From contig RMBW01000029.1 of the NCBI GenBank assembly GCA_004009845.1, positions 62,001 through 126,000 of the forward strand: 64,000 nucleotides of DNA, read 5' to 3'. Shown here in pieces: positions 11,656 to 20,498 of the stretch. Under the pieces are notes generated by a model that was not told the origin of the DNA, did no database searches, and saw only the letters and a program-made list of their open reading frames with translations. The position numbers were made by a program, and so were the translations under genes. Origin of the DNA: Davidsoniella eucalypti (taxonomy: Eukaryota > Ascomycota > Sordariomycetes > Microascales > Ceratocystidaceae). Each line of letters begins with the position of its first letter. The first letter of the stretch is position 1.

Positions 11656-14003
11656 ATGGCGGGCGATTCGCAGAACTCATCCGGCGGTCAGCCCCGACCC
11701 AAGGGCCAAGGAACCAATAGAGGCGGTCGGGGTCGTGGCAGCCAAAACCGCAACCAGAAGCAAGGCGGTAGTGGGGGATCTCAACAGCAACAACAACAAC
11801 AAAAGCAGTCCCAAACCTCAAGCTCAAAGGCTGCTCAGAAGCTCTCCGTTACCAAGCCTGCTGATGACGATGCAGCCTCAGATACTTCAGAGGAGGTGTG
11901 CTTCATCTGCGCCAACCCAGTTCAACACTTTTCTATTGCACCTTGCAATCACACAACGTGCCATATCTGCGGTCTTCGTATGAGGGCCCTATACAAGACG
12001 CGCGATTGTGCTCACTGCAGAGTAAGTATCCCGAAAACCTCCGCCATGATAATCAGTTTCTATTTTCAAATATGAGTGTGTTTGTAGCCGTGCTAACTCT
12101 CTTGTGATAGACTCCATCTGACTTTGTCATCTTTACCGACGATCTCGACAAGAAGTTCCAAGATTATACCGACGACGACATCACCTCGACTGATACGAAC
12201 ATCGGAATCAAGTACGTCAATGAAGACATTGTTGGCGATACCGTCCTACTACTTCGGTATAATTGTCCTGAAGACGAATGTGACTATGCCGGTCTTGGCC
12301 TTCCCGATCTACATCGTCATGTAAAGACCACTCACAGCAAGAGAATGTGCGATCTCTGCACTCGGAATAAAAAGGTCTTCACCCACGAACATCTCCTGTA
12401 CGAACAAAAAGCACTCGAGACCCATATGCGTAAGGGCGACGATAAACCTGGCGCTATCAACCAGTCCGGATTCAGAGGACATCCAATCTGTGGGTTTTGC
12501 AACGAAAGATTCTACGACGACGACAAACTATTTGAACATTGCCGCCATAAGCATGAGAGATGCTTCCTTTGTGACCAACAGAATTCCCGCCAACCTCACT
12601 ATTTCGAAAACTATGAAAGTCTAGAGCGTCATTTTATGAAAGACCACTACCTATGCCTTGATAGAGGCTGCATGGAGAAGAAATTCGTAGTTTTCAGCTC
12701 CGAGGTTGACCTAAAGGCACACCAACTTGAAGAGCACGCTAATACCCTCTCCAAGGATGTGAGAAGAGATGCTCGTGTTGTGGACATGTCCAATTTTGAC
12801 TACCGCCCGACATACCAGCCAGAAGCCCAAGGGGGCCGTAATCGTAGAGGCAACCGTAGTGGCCACGGTCGTGACCCTAATGCCGAGACCGTGCCAGTTA
12901 CTTCTTCGCACCCACTCCGCCGTGATGAAATTGCTTTCCAGAGACAACTTGCCCTTCAAGCACAGCAAGAAAATGCCCGGGCACGGCCTTCACAGCCTGC
13001 CCCAGCTCGCCGGCAACCAGCCCGTCCTCCCGCCCCTGATACCTCATCTTCTTCTGCTATTGCAAGTCGCCCACTTGAGAGTGTTCGTAACGTCGATATA
13101 GCATCTATGACTCCCGAAGAACGCCTCAGACTTTCGCAGCATCAAGCGGTTATTGAGCGCGCTTCGAACCTATTAGGCAACGACAGCCGGAAGTTGAAAA
13201 GCTTTAGCGAGTATGTTTCTTCTTACAAGAAGGGCGATGTCACGGCTCCCGCTTTCTTAGACTTAATATTCACGCTGTTTGCGGATGCCCCTGCGAACTC
13301 TATCAACACGCTTGTCAGAGAACTCGCTGATCTCTACGAAGATGCCTCACGAGTCCAGGAGCTTCGTCGGGCTCTTGCGGCTTGGCGCGCAGTGAATGAG
13401 GACTATCCCTCACTGCCAGGTCTAGCAGGTATGCATGGTGCTACTACTAGCTCTAGTGGGTGGTCCAGCGTTGCTTCAGCTAGTTCAAGCGGCGCTCCTA
13501 GAGCTGCCACTACTCAACAACACACCAACCGTTTGTTGAAACTGAAAAAGAACAGCCGCCTTAGCGGTCCTACGCCAGTCACATCCTCAGGTTCTACGTC
13601 CTGGGTGGCCGGGCCTTCATCATCATCATCTAGCGGTCCGGGTAGACAAGATTTCCCCGCATTGCCTTCCGCGAATGGATCAAAGGCCAAGCCAATGGCA
13701 GCAACTTCTCGGCCTGTCATGGTTACACCGCGCCCCGTTGTTAGAGCTCGCGGTGGCGGCGAGGATGCCTTCCCAGCTCTTCCAGTGGCACCAAAGCCAC
13801 AGACCACCATTTTCGGTTATGGTAGCGGAGCCGTCCGGCGAGACTTTGGTGTGCAAAGAGACACTGGGTTTTCGTGGAATGACGGTTCATCGGGTAGCTC
13901 ATCCGTACAGGCTTCAGGAGCCGCAACCCCGGTAGTAAATGACGAGTCATCCAGTGGTAAGAAAAAGAAAGGCAAGAAGACATTTGTACCTTTGAATCTC
14001 TAG
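11656..14003 (+). CDS. HEL2: RING E3 ubiquitin ligase Hel2 (ZNF598 homologue)
   Basis: Ribosome-associated quality-control ligase that detects collided ribosomes and ubiquitinates small-subunit proteins such as uS10. Two exons, 11656-12021 and 12111-14003; 752 aa. The N-terminus is low complexity (RGG-like and poly-Gln, residues about 10-60). The RING finger lies at about 82-121 (CFICANPVQHFSIAPCNHTTC, CHICG, CAHC) and is cut by the intron just after its last CxxC. C2H2-type zinc fingers follow at about 150-320 (CPEDECDYAGLGLPDLHRHV, CDLCTRNKKVF, CGFCNERFYDDDKLFEHCR, CFLCDQQNSRQPHYFENYE), the Hel2/ZNF598 arrangement. The C-terminal half is Ser/Pro-rich with two DFPALP/AFPALP-type motifs and ends in a Lys-rich stretch (SSGKKKKGKK). 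The start is the ATG after a CT-rich leader; the ORF extends upstream only through non-ATG codons. Confidence 0.9.
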
Positions 14004-15033
14004 TAGGCAAAAGTAGCTTTTGTTTTCTACCTAGTTGAGGTTTTCTTCTCTTTTTTCTACTTTTCTCTTGTCCTTATTATTTCATGAGGTGTAAAAAATT
14101 GTATCATATATACTTAGAGGAGACATTCTGAAGTGCATTTACCATACGGCACTCTACATAGACACAACAAGATAAATATCGGCGTGGTCTCAATCAAACA
14201 AGTTACCTTTGCTCTCAAGTCTTACCAAGACATATACTATACAGTCTTTCATGATTCCTCTTATCTCTATCACGGACTTTTTATATTGTTGATAACAAAT
14301 GATCAAGTTTATTATTACAATGTACTCAGAAGTTTTGTCAAGAAAACGATTACAAGTATACAGGGGATTAATTGACGTCGAAATCAAAACTTGGCATGCA
14401 TTACATGTATAGCAAAACAAAAGACCATCGACTTTATTCCATTTACAAGAAATATATTCTCAAGAATCAATAGTGAAAATCTAGGATCTAAACTACATAG
14501 TCCGGACCAACCAGTCGATCATTTGTTATGACATAGTCTTGTTCATTGAACCCTAGTCCTCGGCCCCAAGACTTGAACGATGTATGATGATACATAGCAT
14601 TTGAAGAGATATTGAATGAAACTTGTACCTTGGTATTAGCAGCAATTATTACTCAAACTCTTACTTCGTCATCAACCTCTAGAATGCTCATATACATAAT
14701 ATTAGTTTTAGCTGGCACTAAAGCTTTACAATGATATCAACAGACCTTAGCCACTAATATTGACAGAAGTGTAGTTGTGAAAACCATACTTCACAATATT
14801 AAATAGTATTTATTAGAGTTAATATATAATATATTACTTATGTATATGTCATATTCCATGTACTATCATAAAAAGGTAACTTGGCTATAGCCATCATTAA
14901 ACTCTGTTGAATTGGATTGTTAACTATAGGTTTTATTCAACAAATCGAATTTCATCAACAGATTTTCCCCAATATTATGCGTCCTTTATAAAGTCCAGCT
15001 AGACTTGGATTGCCAGAGTAGGAAATTCCTCAA
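14004..15033. other. AT-rich intergenic region
   Basis: One kilobase of AT-rich sequence between HEL2 and tRNA-Thr. The T-rich first 70 bp is probably HEL2 3' UTR. Two small ORFs (14133-14375 and 14190-14420) overlap on opposite strands and look random. Confidence 0.5.
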
Positions 15034-15122
15034 GCTTCTATGGCGCAGGGGTAACGCGTCGCACTTGTATTCTTCCGAATACGGTCATGCGAAGACCCGC
15101 GGTTCGAATCCGCGTGGAAGCA
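15034..15122 (+). tRNA. tRNA-Thr(UGU) with 17-nt intron
   Basis: Complete cloverleaf: acceptor GCTTCTA (15034-15040) pairs with TGGAAGC (15115-15121), discriminator A15122. D stem GCG/CGC with GGGG in the loop. Anticodon stem TCGCA (15059-15063) pairs with TGCGA (15088-15092). The loop is CTTGTA, a 17-nt intron (15070-15086), then A, giving anticodon TGT at 15066-15068. The T arm is CGCGG-TTCGAAT-CCGCG. A run of six T (15123-15128) directly after is the Pol III terminator. LINE tail fragments lie immediately downstream. Confidence 0.92.
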
Positions 15123-15129
15123 TTTTTTG

Positions 15130-15385
15130 CCCTATTCTGGAACAGGATATGATGGATGCTACGCCCGGAATATCTCATTTTGTCCTTCTGCCGTTTTGTT
15201 ACTAAATGACAGTAGGTGGACATTAAATAATCATCTATCTCTCAATGACGTGACCTGCATTTGCTGACCTCTCGGGAGTTGGTTGGACATCAAACCTGCC
15301 GCTTCCGCTCGGAATATGCCGTTGTATTACTGCGAGATAACTTTAGGTAGACGTTAAGTAGTAATAAGATCAAAATCAAATCATT
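15130..15385 (+). mobile_element. LINE 3'-end fragments downstream of tRNA-Thr
   Basis: Two successive 3'-tail remnants. The first ends AGGTGGACATTAAATAATC (about 15213-15232). The second (about 15250-15385) contains CCTGCCGCTTCC, GGAATATGCCGTTGTATTAC and ends AGGTAGACGTTAAGTAG then AATCAAATC-like repeats. The motif AGGTAGACGTTAA followed by AATCA repeats is the same end as the LINE copies at 16-20 kb. The second fragment is matched in inverse orientation at 15930-16062. 5'-truncated non-LTR insertions beside a tRNA gene are the simplest reading. Confidence 0.55.
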
Positions 15386-15929
15386 ATTAATGACATGAGT
15401 TTGTAGAAATGAAAGGATTCATCATCTTATGTTCCGGGTTTCTAATCTCTATTTTCTTTTCTTCCATGAACGATAGATACTAAATTCCAAAATGAAGTAA
15501 AAACTCTTTTTATCAAGTTGAGAGTAACGGGTAGGGTTAGAGAAGAAGCGTAGTAGCACAACAAGGTTATAACAGGCAAATTTTGACAAGCAACAACGCT
15601 CCAGTAAACTTTAATTCTTGGTCTATAAATAAAATCATCACCATCATCTAATTCTCTGCTACGCTACGTTTTATCGTGATATTTAGCTACTTGTGACTTA
15701 TATAAAATTCTTCAACATTTATCAACTCTCACGTCACAGAAATACAACGATATTCTGAGTGGAAGCGGTTGACTGATCTCGCATTTAGGCCAGCTTCTGG
15801 GCAGTCAGAAACTCTGGGTATACATAATTCCAAGCATCCTCTGTGACCTTCTTAGGGTTCAGTTTTGTGGTAAAGAGAAACTCTCTGCTCAGCGGAGCTC
15901 ACGAGGGTGCTGTGAGAGTATACGAGGAT
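15386..15929. other. AT-rich spacer between inverted LINE fragments
   Basis: About 540 bp between the two inverted LINE-tail fragments. No ORF, RNA gene or recognisable motif seen. Confidence 0.4.
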
Positions 15930-16062
15930 TGTATGATTGATTATCATCTAACGTCTACCTACTGTTATTTCGTAGCAATACGACGGCATATTCCGGGCGG
16001 GGAAGCGGCAGGTTGACCTTCCAACCAACTCTTGAGTGGTGATCAGCAAATGCAGGTGTGCG
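15930..16062 (-). mobile_element. Inverted LINE 3'-end fragment
   Basis: The reverse complement reads CCTGCATTTGCTGA, AGAGTTGGTTGGA, CAACCTGCCGCTTCC, GGAATATGCCGTCGTATTGC and AGGTAGACGTTAGATGATAATC, aligning nearly base for base with 15250-15370 in the opposite direction. It is either an independent insertion of the same element or one arm of an inverted-repeat element of about 800 bp. Confidence 0.5.
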
Positions 16063-16277
16063 TAGATCGAACTTCTTTTGGGTCCAGCACTGAGGTTAAT
16101 AGAGCTTTCTGTCTAGCACAACCCGAGGGGCTACCTGGTGTTTTTACCGCAGAAAAAGATGGAACTCACTAGTCCACAAAAGGCTACCTCTTGATAGATT
16201 TATAAAGTACAAAAAAAACGTTAAAGATATACACCAACTCCTTCTGGAGTGGAATACACCATACAAAAAGAGAATGG

Positions 16278-16378
16278 TGACAAGACTGGGACTCGAACCC
16301 AGGCGGATTTCTCCATCAGGAAACTTGCGTTAAGGAACGACCTTAACCTGACGCCATAACCAACTCGGCCATCTTGCC
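16278..16378 (-). tRNA. tRNA-Leu(AAG), copy 1, with 19-nt intron
   Basis: On the minus strand the acceptor GGCAAGA pairs with TCTTGTC, the D stem is GCC/GGC, and anticodon stem TCAGG/CCTGA encloses TTAAGG, a 19-nt intron and T; anticodon AAG. A long variable arm typical of tRNA-Leu precedes the T arm CTGGG-TTCGAGT-CCCAG. A T5 run lies about 9 nt past the 3' end. It differs from copy 2 (20242-20342) by one base, inside the intron (C here, A there, in AACGNAAG). It is the left arm of the inverted repeat bounding the retroelement island. Confidence 0.92.
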
Positions 16379-16441
16379 AATTCCTGATTATCTTGGTGAT
16401 AGTGGCTAATATATTGTACCATGATTCAAAGGTTCTCGGTG
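16278..16441 (-). repeat. Left arm of tRNA-bounded inverted repeat
   Basis: tRNA-Leu copy 1 plus about 63 bp of 5' flank (to TTCTCGGTG) matches 20179-20342 in inverted orientation. Shared flank motifs include AATATATTGTACCATGATTC and AAAGGTTCTCGGTG. Similarity stops where the LINE-derived copies begin, at 16441 on this side and 20179 on the other. Confidence 0.8.
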
Positions 16442-17217
16442 TCTAAGAACCAACCTTCCCTCCTACAACCCTCGGGGGGGTACCTTTGAGTTCGAGTACC
16501 TCCCCCTCCGTCCAAAGACGAATTTTTCCCCTTCGTCGTGGGTTTTAAGAGCGACCAGCACATATCCCCAATGCTGCTGTCCATTCTCGTTTTCTATTTC
16601 GACACTTGTCGTCTTCGAAACACCGTTTCGTGAGGCCTTGAGCCCGATTACCCCTCTCGAGGGATGTTCTCACCAGCGACCGACCCCGCACCTTTTCGAT
16701 CGTTGGTCTCCCGAGTCTATCCACTCACCTCAGGGAGCCACACTCACACACGGCGGGCAGCCTTTTGAAGGTTCCGGATGCCCGACCCCGCGGCGCGGGA
16801 ATCTTGTCGCTGTTGCTTCATCCATAGCACCCGACTCGATTACGCCAAATTTTTCATTCTTACGGCCACGATCACCAGCCTCTTGGAGGCTCACTGAATA
16901 GTGGGGATGGTAGCTCCACTTAGGAGTTGGTTTTGTGGATCTGTCTTTTGGGGAATAGTTTTGTGGATGCACTGTTTTTTTTTTTTTTTTTTTTTTTTTT
17001 TTGTATTTGTTTTTGCTGCTCATAGTGGAGGTATGGACCACTAGTTCTTCGGGGCTAGGGGACGGTCTCGTCCCGCACATACAAAGCTATCGAGTTTGTC
17101 AAGCGGAGGACGTTAAATATCTGTCCGGTAGCCAATCCGGCGTCGTATGATCTTAGTGATTTAGGTAGACGTTAAATATAATCAAATCAAATCAAATCAA
17201 ATCAGGTGTCTAAGAAC
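16438..17217 (+). mobile_element. Short LINE-derived non-autonomous element A
   Basis: Element body 16451-17204, flanked by a perfect 13-bp target-site duplication GGTGTCTAAGAAC (16438-16450 and 17205-17217). The body has a GC-rich head of about 520 bp (starting CAACCTTCCCTCC, ending near TTTTGTGGATGCACTG), a poly-T tract (about 16976-17002) and a 3' tail of about 200 bp (TGCTGCTCATAGTGGAGG ... TTTAGGTAGACGTTAA), closed by ATCAA pentanucleotide repeats. Open frames through the head (e.g. 16638-16901) have no protein features. The tail is shared with the LINE at 17962-18647, so this looks like an internally deleted derivative mobilised by that LINE. Confidence 0.75.
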
Positions 17218-17970
17218 AACCTTCCCTCCTACAACCCTCGGGGGGGTACCTTTGAGTTCGAGTACCTCCCCCTCCGTCCAAAGACGAATTTTTCCCCTTC
17301 GTCGTGGGTTTTAAGAGCGACCAGCACATATCCCCAATGCTGCTGTCCATTCTCATTTTCTTTTTCGACATTTGTCGTCCTCGAAGCACCGTTTCGTGAG
17401 GCCTTGAGCCCGATTTCCCCTCTCGAGGGATGTTCTCACCAGCGACCGACCCCGCACCTTTTCGATCGTTGGTCTCCCGAGTCTATCCACTCACCTCAGG
17501 GAGCCACACTCACACACGGCGGGCAGCCTTTTGAAGGTTCCGGATGCCCGACCCCGCGGCGCGGGAATCTTGTCGCTGTTGCTTCATCCATAGCACCCGA
17601 CTCGATTACGCCAAATTTTTACATTCTTACGGCCACGATCACCAGCCTCTTGGAGGCTCACTGAATAGTGGGGATGGTAGCTCCACTTAGGAGTTGGTTT
17701 TGTGGATCTGTCTTTTGGGGAATAGTTTTGTGGATGCACTGGTTTTTTTTTTTTTTTTTTTTTGTATTTGTTTTTGCTGCTCATAGTGGAGGTATGGACC
17801 ACTAGTTCTTCGGGGCTAGGGGACGGTCTCGTCCCGCACATACAAAGCTATTGAGTTTGTCAAGCGGAAGACGTTAAATATCTGTCCGGTAACCAATCCG
17901 GCGTCGTATGATCTTAGTGATTTAGGTAGACGTTAAATATAATCAAATCAAATCAAATCAAGTCTAAGAA
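17218..17970 (+). mobile_element. Short LINE-derived non-autonomous element B
   Basis: Second copy of element A, directly following it in the same orientation, nearly identical with scattered substitutions (e.g. TTTCTTTTTCGACATTTGTCG here against TTTCTATTTCGACACTTGTCG in A). Poly-T tract about 17742-17763; the tail ends in AATCA repeats at about 17961. The following GTCTAAGAA (17962-17970) repeats the core of the sequence preceding it (17208-17216), a 9-bp target duplication. A and B therefore landed in the same site. Confidence 0.75.
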
Positions 17971-18647
17971 TATTAAGACTGTCTACAAGGTGGACTGGTT
18001 TAAAGACCAGCACAGATCTACGGTGGGACGGATCCTAACTGCCCGGACAGGCCATGGCGACTTTGCGGAGTACCATGACCGGTTCGAACATACGGATGCG
18101 GAAAGAAACTGTCCACTGTGCCATCAACGGAAGGAACCTTTCCATCCCTGGGCGTGCCCCAGAAATAAGAGACCACTCCGGACTAGCTTTGTCAAAAAGC
18201 TACTTCGGAAAGAGAGCTCCTGCAAGTATCTTGCCAAGAGATTAGAGGTGAAATGGAGGCACTACAGAGCCCATGCGGCTAGAGAAGAAGCCCCATCAGC
18301 GGGCCAGACAAGTACAGCGGAGGGGGGAAGTGACTGAGGAGGATTTGGTGTGGTTTCTGTTTCTGTTTTTATTTGACTTATTGTTCTATGTTCTATGTTT
18401 TGTTTTTCATGTTTTACAACCTTTTTCTTTTTTTCTTTTTTTCTTTTTTTTGTATTTGTTTTTGCTGCTCATAGTGGAGGTATGGACCACTGGTTCTTTA
18501 GGGCTAGGGGACGGGACGGTGTCGTCCCGCACATACAAAGCTATTGAGTTTGTCAAGCGGAGGACGTTAAATATCTGTCCGGTAACCAATCCGGCGTCGT
18601 ATGATCTTAGTGATTTAGGTAGACGTTAAATATAATCAAATCAAATC
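17962..18647 (+). mobile_element. 5'-truncated Tad-like LINE (copy D)
   Basis: The frame 17963-18337 encodes the last 125 or so residues of a LINE polyprotein: DWFKDQHRSTVGRILTARTG, HGDFAEYHDRF, then a zinc-knuckle-like CPLCHQRKEPFHPWAC, typical of the region after reverse transcriptase/RNase H in Tad-clade elements. A 3' UTR with a T/C-rich tract follows (about 18420-18450), then the tail shared with elements A, B, C and E, ending in AATCA repeats at about 18647. No reverse transcriptase core remains. Clade assignment is from memory of C-terminal motifs. Confidence 0.75.
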
Positions 18648-19282
18648 TCTTCAAGATCGCCTTGTTCAATACCGCACTCTGCCATTTGTGAACCCATATC
18701 TCAAAGATCACTATAGCTTCCCTTTGGCAACTCTGTGATAGACTCGCCAGCATAAGCAAGTAGAATAACATGCTTATAATCATGAAATCTCAAAGGAATC
18801 CCCATCTTCAACGTGATACTCCCAAGACAAACAGGAACTACAGTTCCTTGGAGATTCCTGAGCTTTGAATAGACAATGAGCTCCTTTTGAAGTAGCCATG
18901 TATCCTCACTCTCAAAGCCTTTGCCAACCAATGTATAGCCATATGGATATACTGTGAACTTGAACAAGGCCCCAACAGCACCATGTTTATCCAGATCTTC
19001 ACAGCCACTATCGAGAGTTGTATCCATTTGGATCTTGATAGCATTCAAGAACTGAGAGAAACTCAAGGGATGACGTTGGCCTTGAGTATCCTCAGTAGCT
19101 TGGTGGTGAAATGGGTAATTTGAGCAGTTTTGGTCAAACTCAAAACCATAGACTAGGCCATATAGATACTGTCGTGTACAGTAACTAGAAAGGGGAGGGC
19201 AATCAGTATGTTTTTGAGGTCGAAAAGGCAAACTACCATGACCCCCGTCTCCTTCTGTGTTACTATCATCACCATCACTTAT
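18648..19282 (-). pseudogene. Fragment of fungal kinase-like gene
   Basis: The minus-strand frame (from the LINE junction near 19282) reads YGLVYGFEFDQN, then YTLVGKGFESEDTWLLQKE, LRNLQGTVVPVCLGSI and VILLAYAGESI. This matches my memory of a fungal protein-kinase-like family expanded in Sordariomycetes (glycine loop, conserved LQG..VPV.LG, hinge, then HGD catalytic loop). An in-frame TGA at 18703-18701 is followed in the same frame by MAECGIEQGDLE, the expected catalytic-loop position with Gln in place of His. The fragment then stops against LINE tail D. The upstream end joins directly to LINE copy C. It is broken at both ends and by a stop; not functional. Confidence 0.6.
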
Positions 19283-19960
19283 CCCCGAAGAACTAGTGGT
19301 CCATACCTCCACTATGAGCAACAAAAACAAATACAAAAAAAAAAACCAGTGCATCCACAAAACTATTCCCCAAAAGACAGATCCACAAAACCAGCTCCTA
19401 AGTGGAGCTACCATCCCCACTATTCAGTGAGCCTCCAAGAGGCTGGTGATTGTGGCCGTAAGAATGAAAAATTTGGCGTAATCGAGTCGGGTGCTATGGA
19501 TGAAGCAACAGCGACAAGATTCCCGCGCCGCGGGGTCGGGCATCCGGAACCTTCAAAAGGCTGCCCGCCGTGTGTGAGTGTGGCTCCCTGAGGTGAGTGG
19601 ATAGACTCGGGAAACCAACGATCGAAAAGGTGCGGGGTCGGTCGCTGGCGAGAACATCCCTCGAGAGGGGAAATCGGGCTCAAGGCCTCACGAAACGGTG
19701 CTTCGAGGACGACAAATGTCGAAAAAGAAAATGAGAATGGACAGCAGCATTGGGGATATGTGCTGGTCGCTCTTAAAACCCACGACGAAGGGGAAAGATT
19801 TGTCTTTAGACGGAGGGGGAGGTACTCGAACTCAAAGGTACCCCCCCGAGGGTTGTAGGAGGGAAGGTTGGTACTCGAACTCAAAGGTACCCCCCCGAGG
19901 GTTGTAGGAGGGAAGGTTGGTACTCGAACTCAAAGGTACCCCCCCGAGGGTTGTAGGAGG
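19283..19960 (-). mobile_element. LINE-derived element C, 3'-truncated
   Basis: Inverted copy of the A/B type: GC-rich head, short poly-A on this strand (about 19335-19346), then the beginning of the tail up to ACTAGTTCTTCGGGG, where it stops at 19283 against the kinase fragment. It carries the same variants as B rather than A in the TTCGACATTTGTCG stretch. LINE-type insertions normally lose the 5' end, so the missing 3' end points to later rearrangement. Confidence 0.7.
19822..19960. repeat. Three tandem 49-bp repeats at the head of element C
   Basis: The unit beginning GTACTCGAACTCAAAGGTAC and running through CCCCCCCGAGGGTTGTAGG starts at 19822, 19871 and 19920, a period of 49 bp; the third unit is cut at 19960. 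A and B have one copy of this segment. Confidence 0.85.
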
Positions 19961-20146
19961 TTTGATTTGATTTGATTTGATTATATTTAACGTCTACCTA
20001 AATCACTAAGATCATACGACGCCGGATTGGCTACCGGACAGATATTTAACGTCTTCCGCTTGACAAACTCAATAGCTTTGTATGTGCGGGACGAGACTGT
20101 CCCCTAGCCCCGAAGAACTAGTGGTCCATACCTCCACTATGAGCAG
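19961..20146 (-). mobile_element. LINE tail copy E
   Basis: Only the 3' tail of the same element family, inverted: GATTT repeats at 19961, TTAACGTCTACCTAAATC, then through to CACTATGAGCAG at 20146. It is followed by a scrambled bit of the element head (GGTTGTAGGAGGGAAGGTTG, 20147-20178) before the tRNA-Leu flank begins. Confidence 0.75.
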
Positions 20147-20178
20147 GGTTGTAGGAGGGAAGGTTGGAGGGAAGGTTG

Positions 20179-20342
20179 CACCGAGAACCTTTGAATCATG
20201 GTACAATATATTCGCCACTATCACCAAGATAATCAGGAATTGGCAAGATGGCCGAGTTGGTTATGGCGTCAGGTTAAGGTCGTTCCTTAACGAAAGTTTC
20301 CTGATGGAGAAATCCGCCTGGGTTCGAGTCCCAGTCTTGTCA
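20179..20342 (+). repeat. Right arm of tRNA-bounded inverted repeat
   Basis: Inverted partner of 16278-16441, containing tRNA-Leu copy 2 and its 5' flank. The spacer between the two arms is about 3.7 kb and consists almost entirely of retroelement material. Confidence 0.8.
20242..20342 (+). tRNA. tRNA-Leu(AAG), copy 2, with 19-nt intron
   Basis: Same gene as copy 1 on the opposite strand: acceptor GGCAAGA (20242-20248) with TCTTGTC (20335-20341), anticodon AAG, 19-nt intron, long variable arm, T arm CTGGG-TTCGAGT-CCCAG. The mature sequence is identical to copy 1. The first run of six T is about 40 nt downstream (20382-20387), so termination may be less tight than in copy 1. Confidence 0.92.
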
Positions 20343-20498
20343 CCACTGTCCTCAGTCATCATGAATTATCATGTTGATGTATTTTTTCTTAAGACATCAT
20401 ATATTTTTTTGCCTAGTGACCTGCTAATAAGTATAAAACCTCCATTTTCAACTCACTCTTTGTGTTACTACATGTCTTTATGATTCCTAGGATCAATC

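Noticed and set aside
16638..17664. Open frames through the heads of elements A and B (87 and 152 codons) and their antisense partners
   Set aside because: Repetitive, GC-rich, open on both strands, with no protein-family features; explained by the element sequence.
16438..20146. Repeat-induced point mutation as cause of differences among LINE copies
   Set aside because: Copies differ at few sites and not only by C-to-T/G-to-A changes; no sign of heavy RIP in this island by eye.
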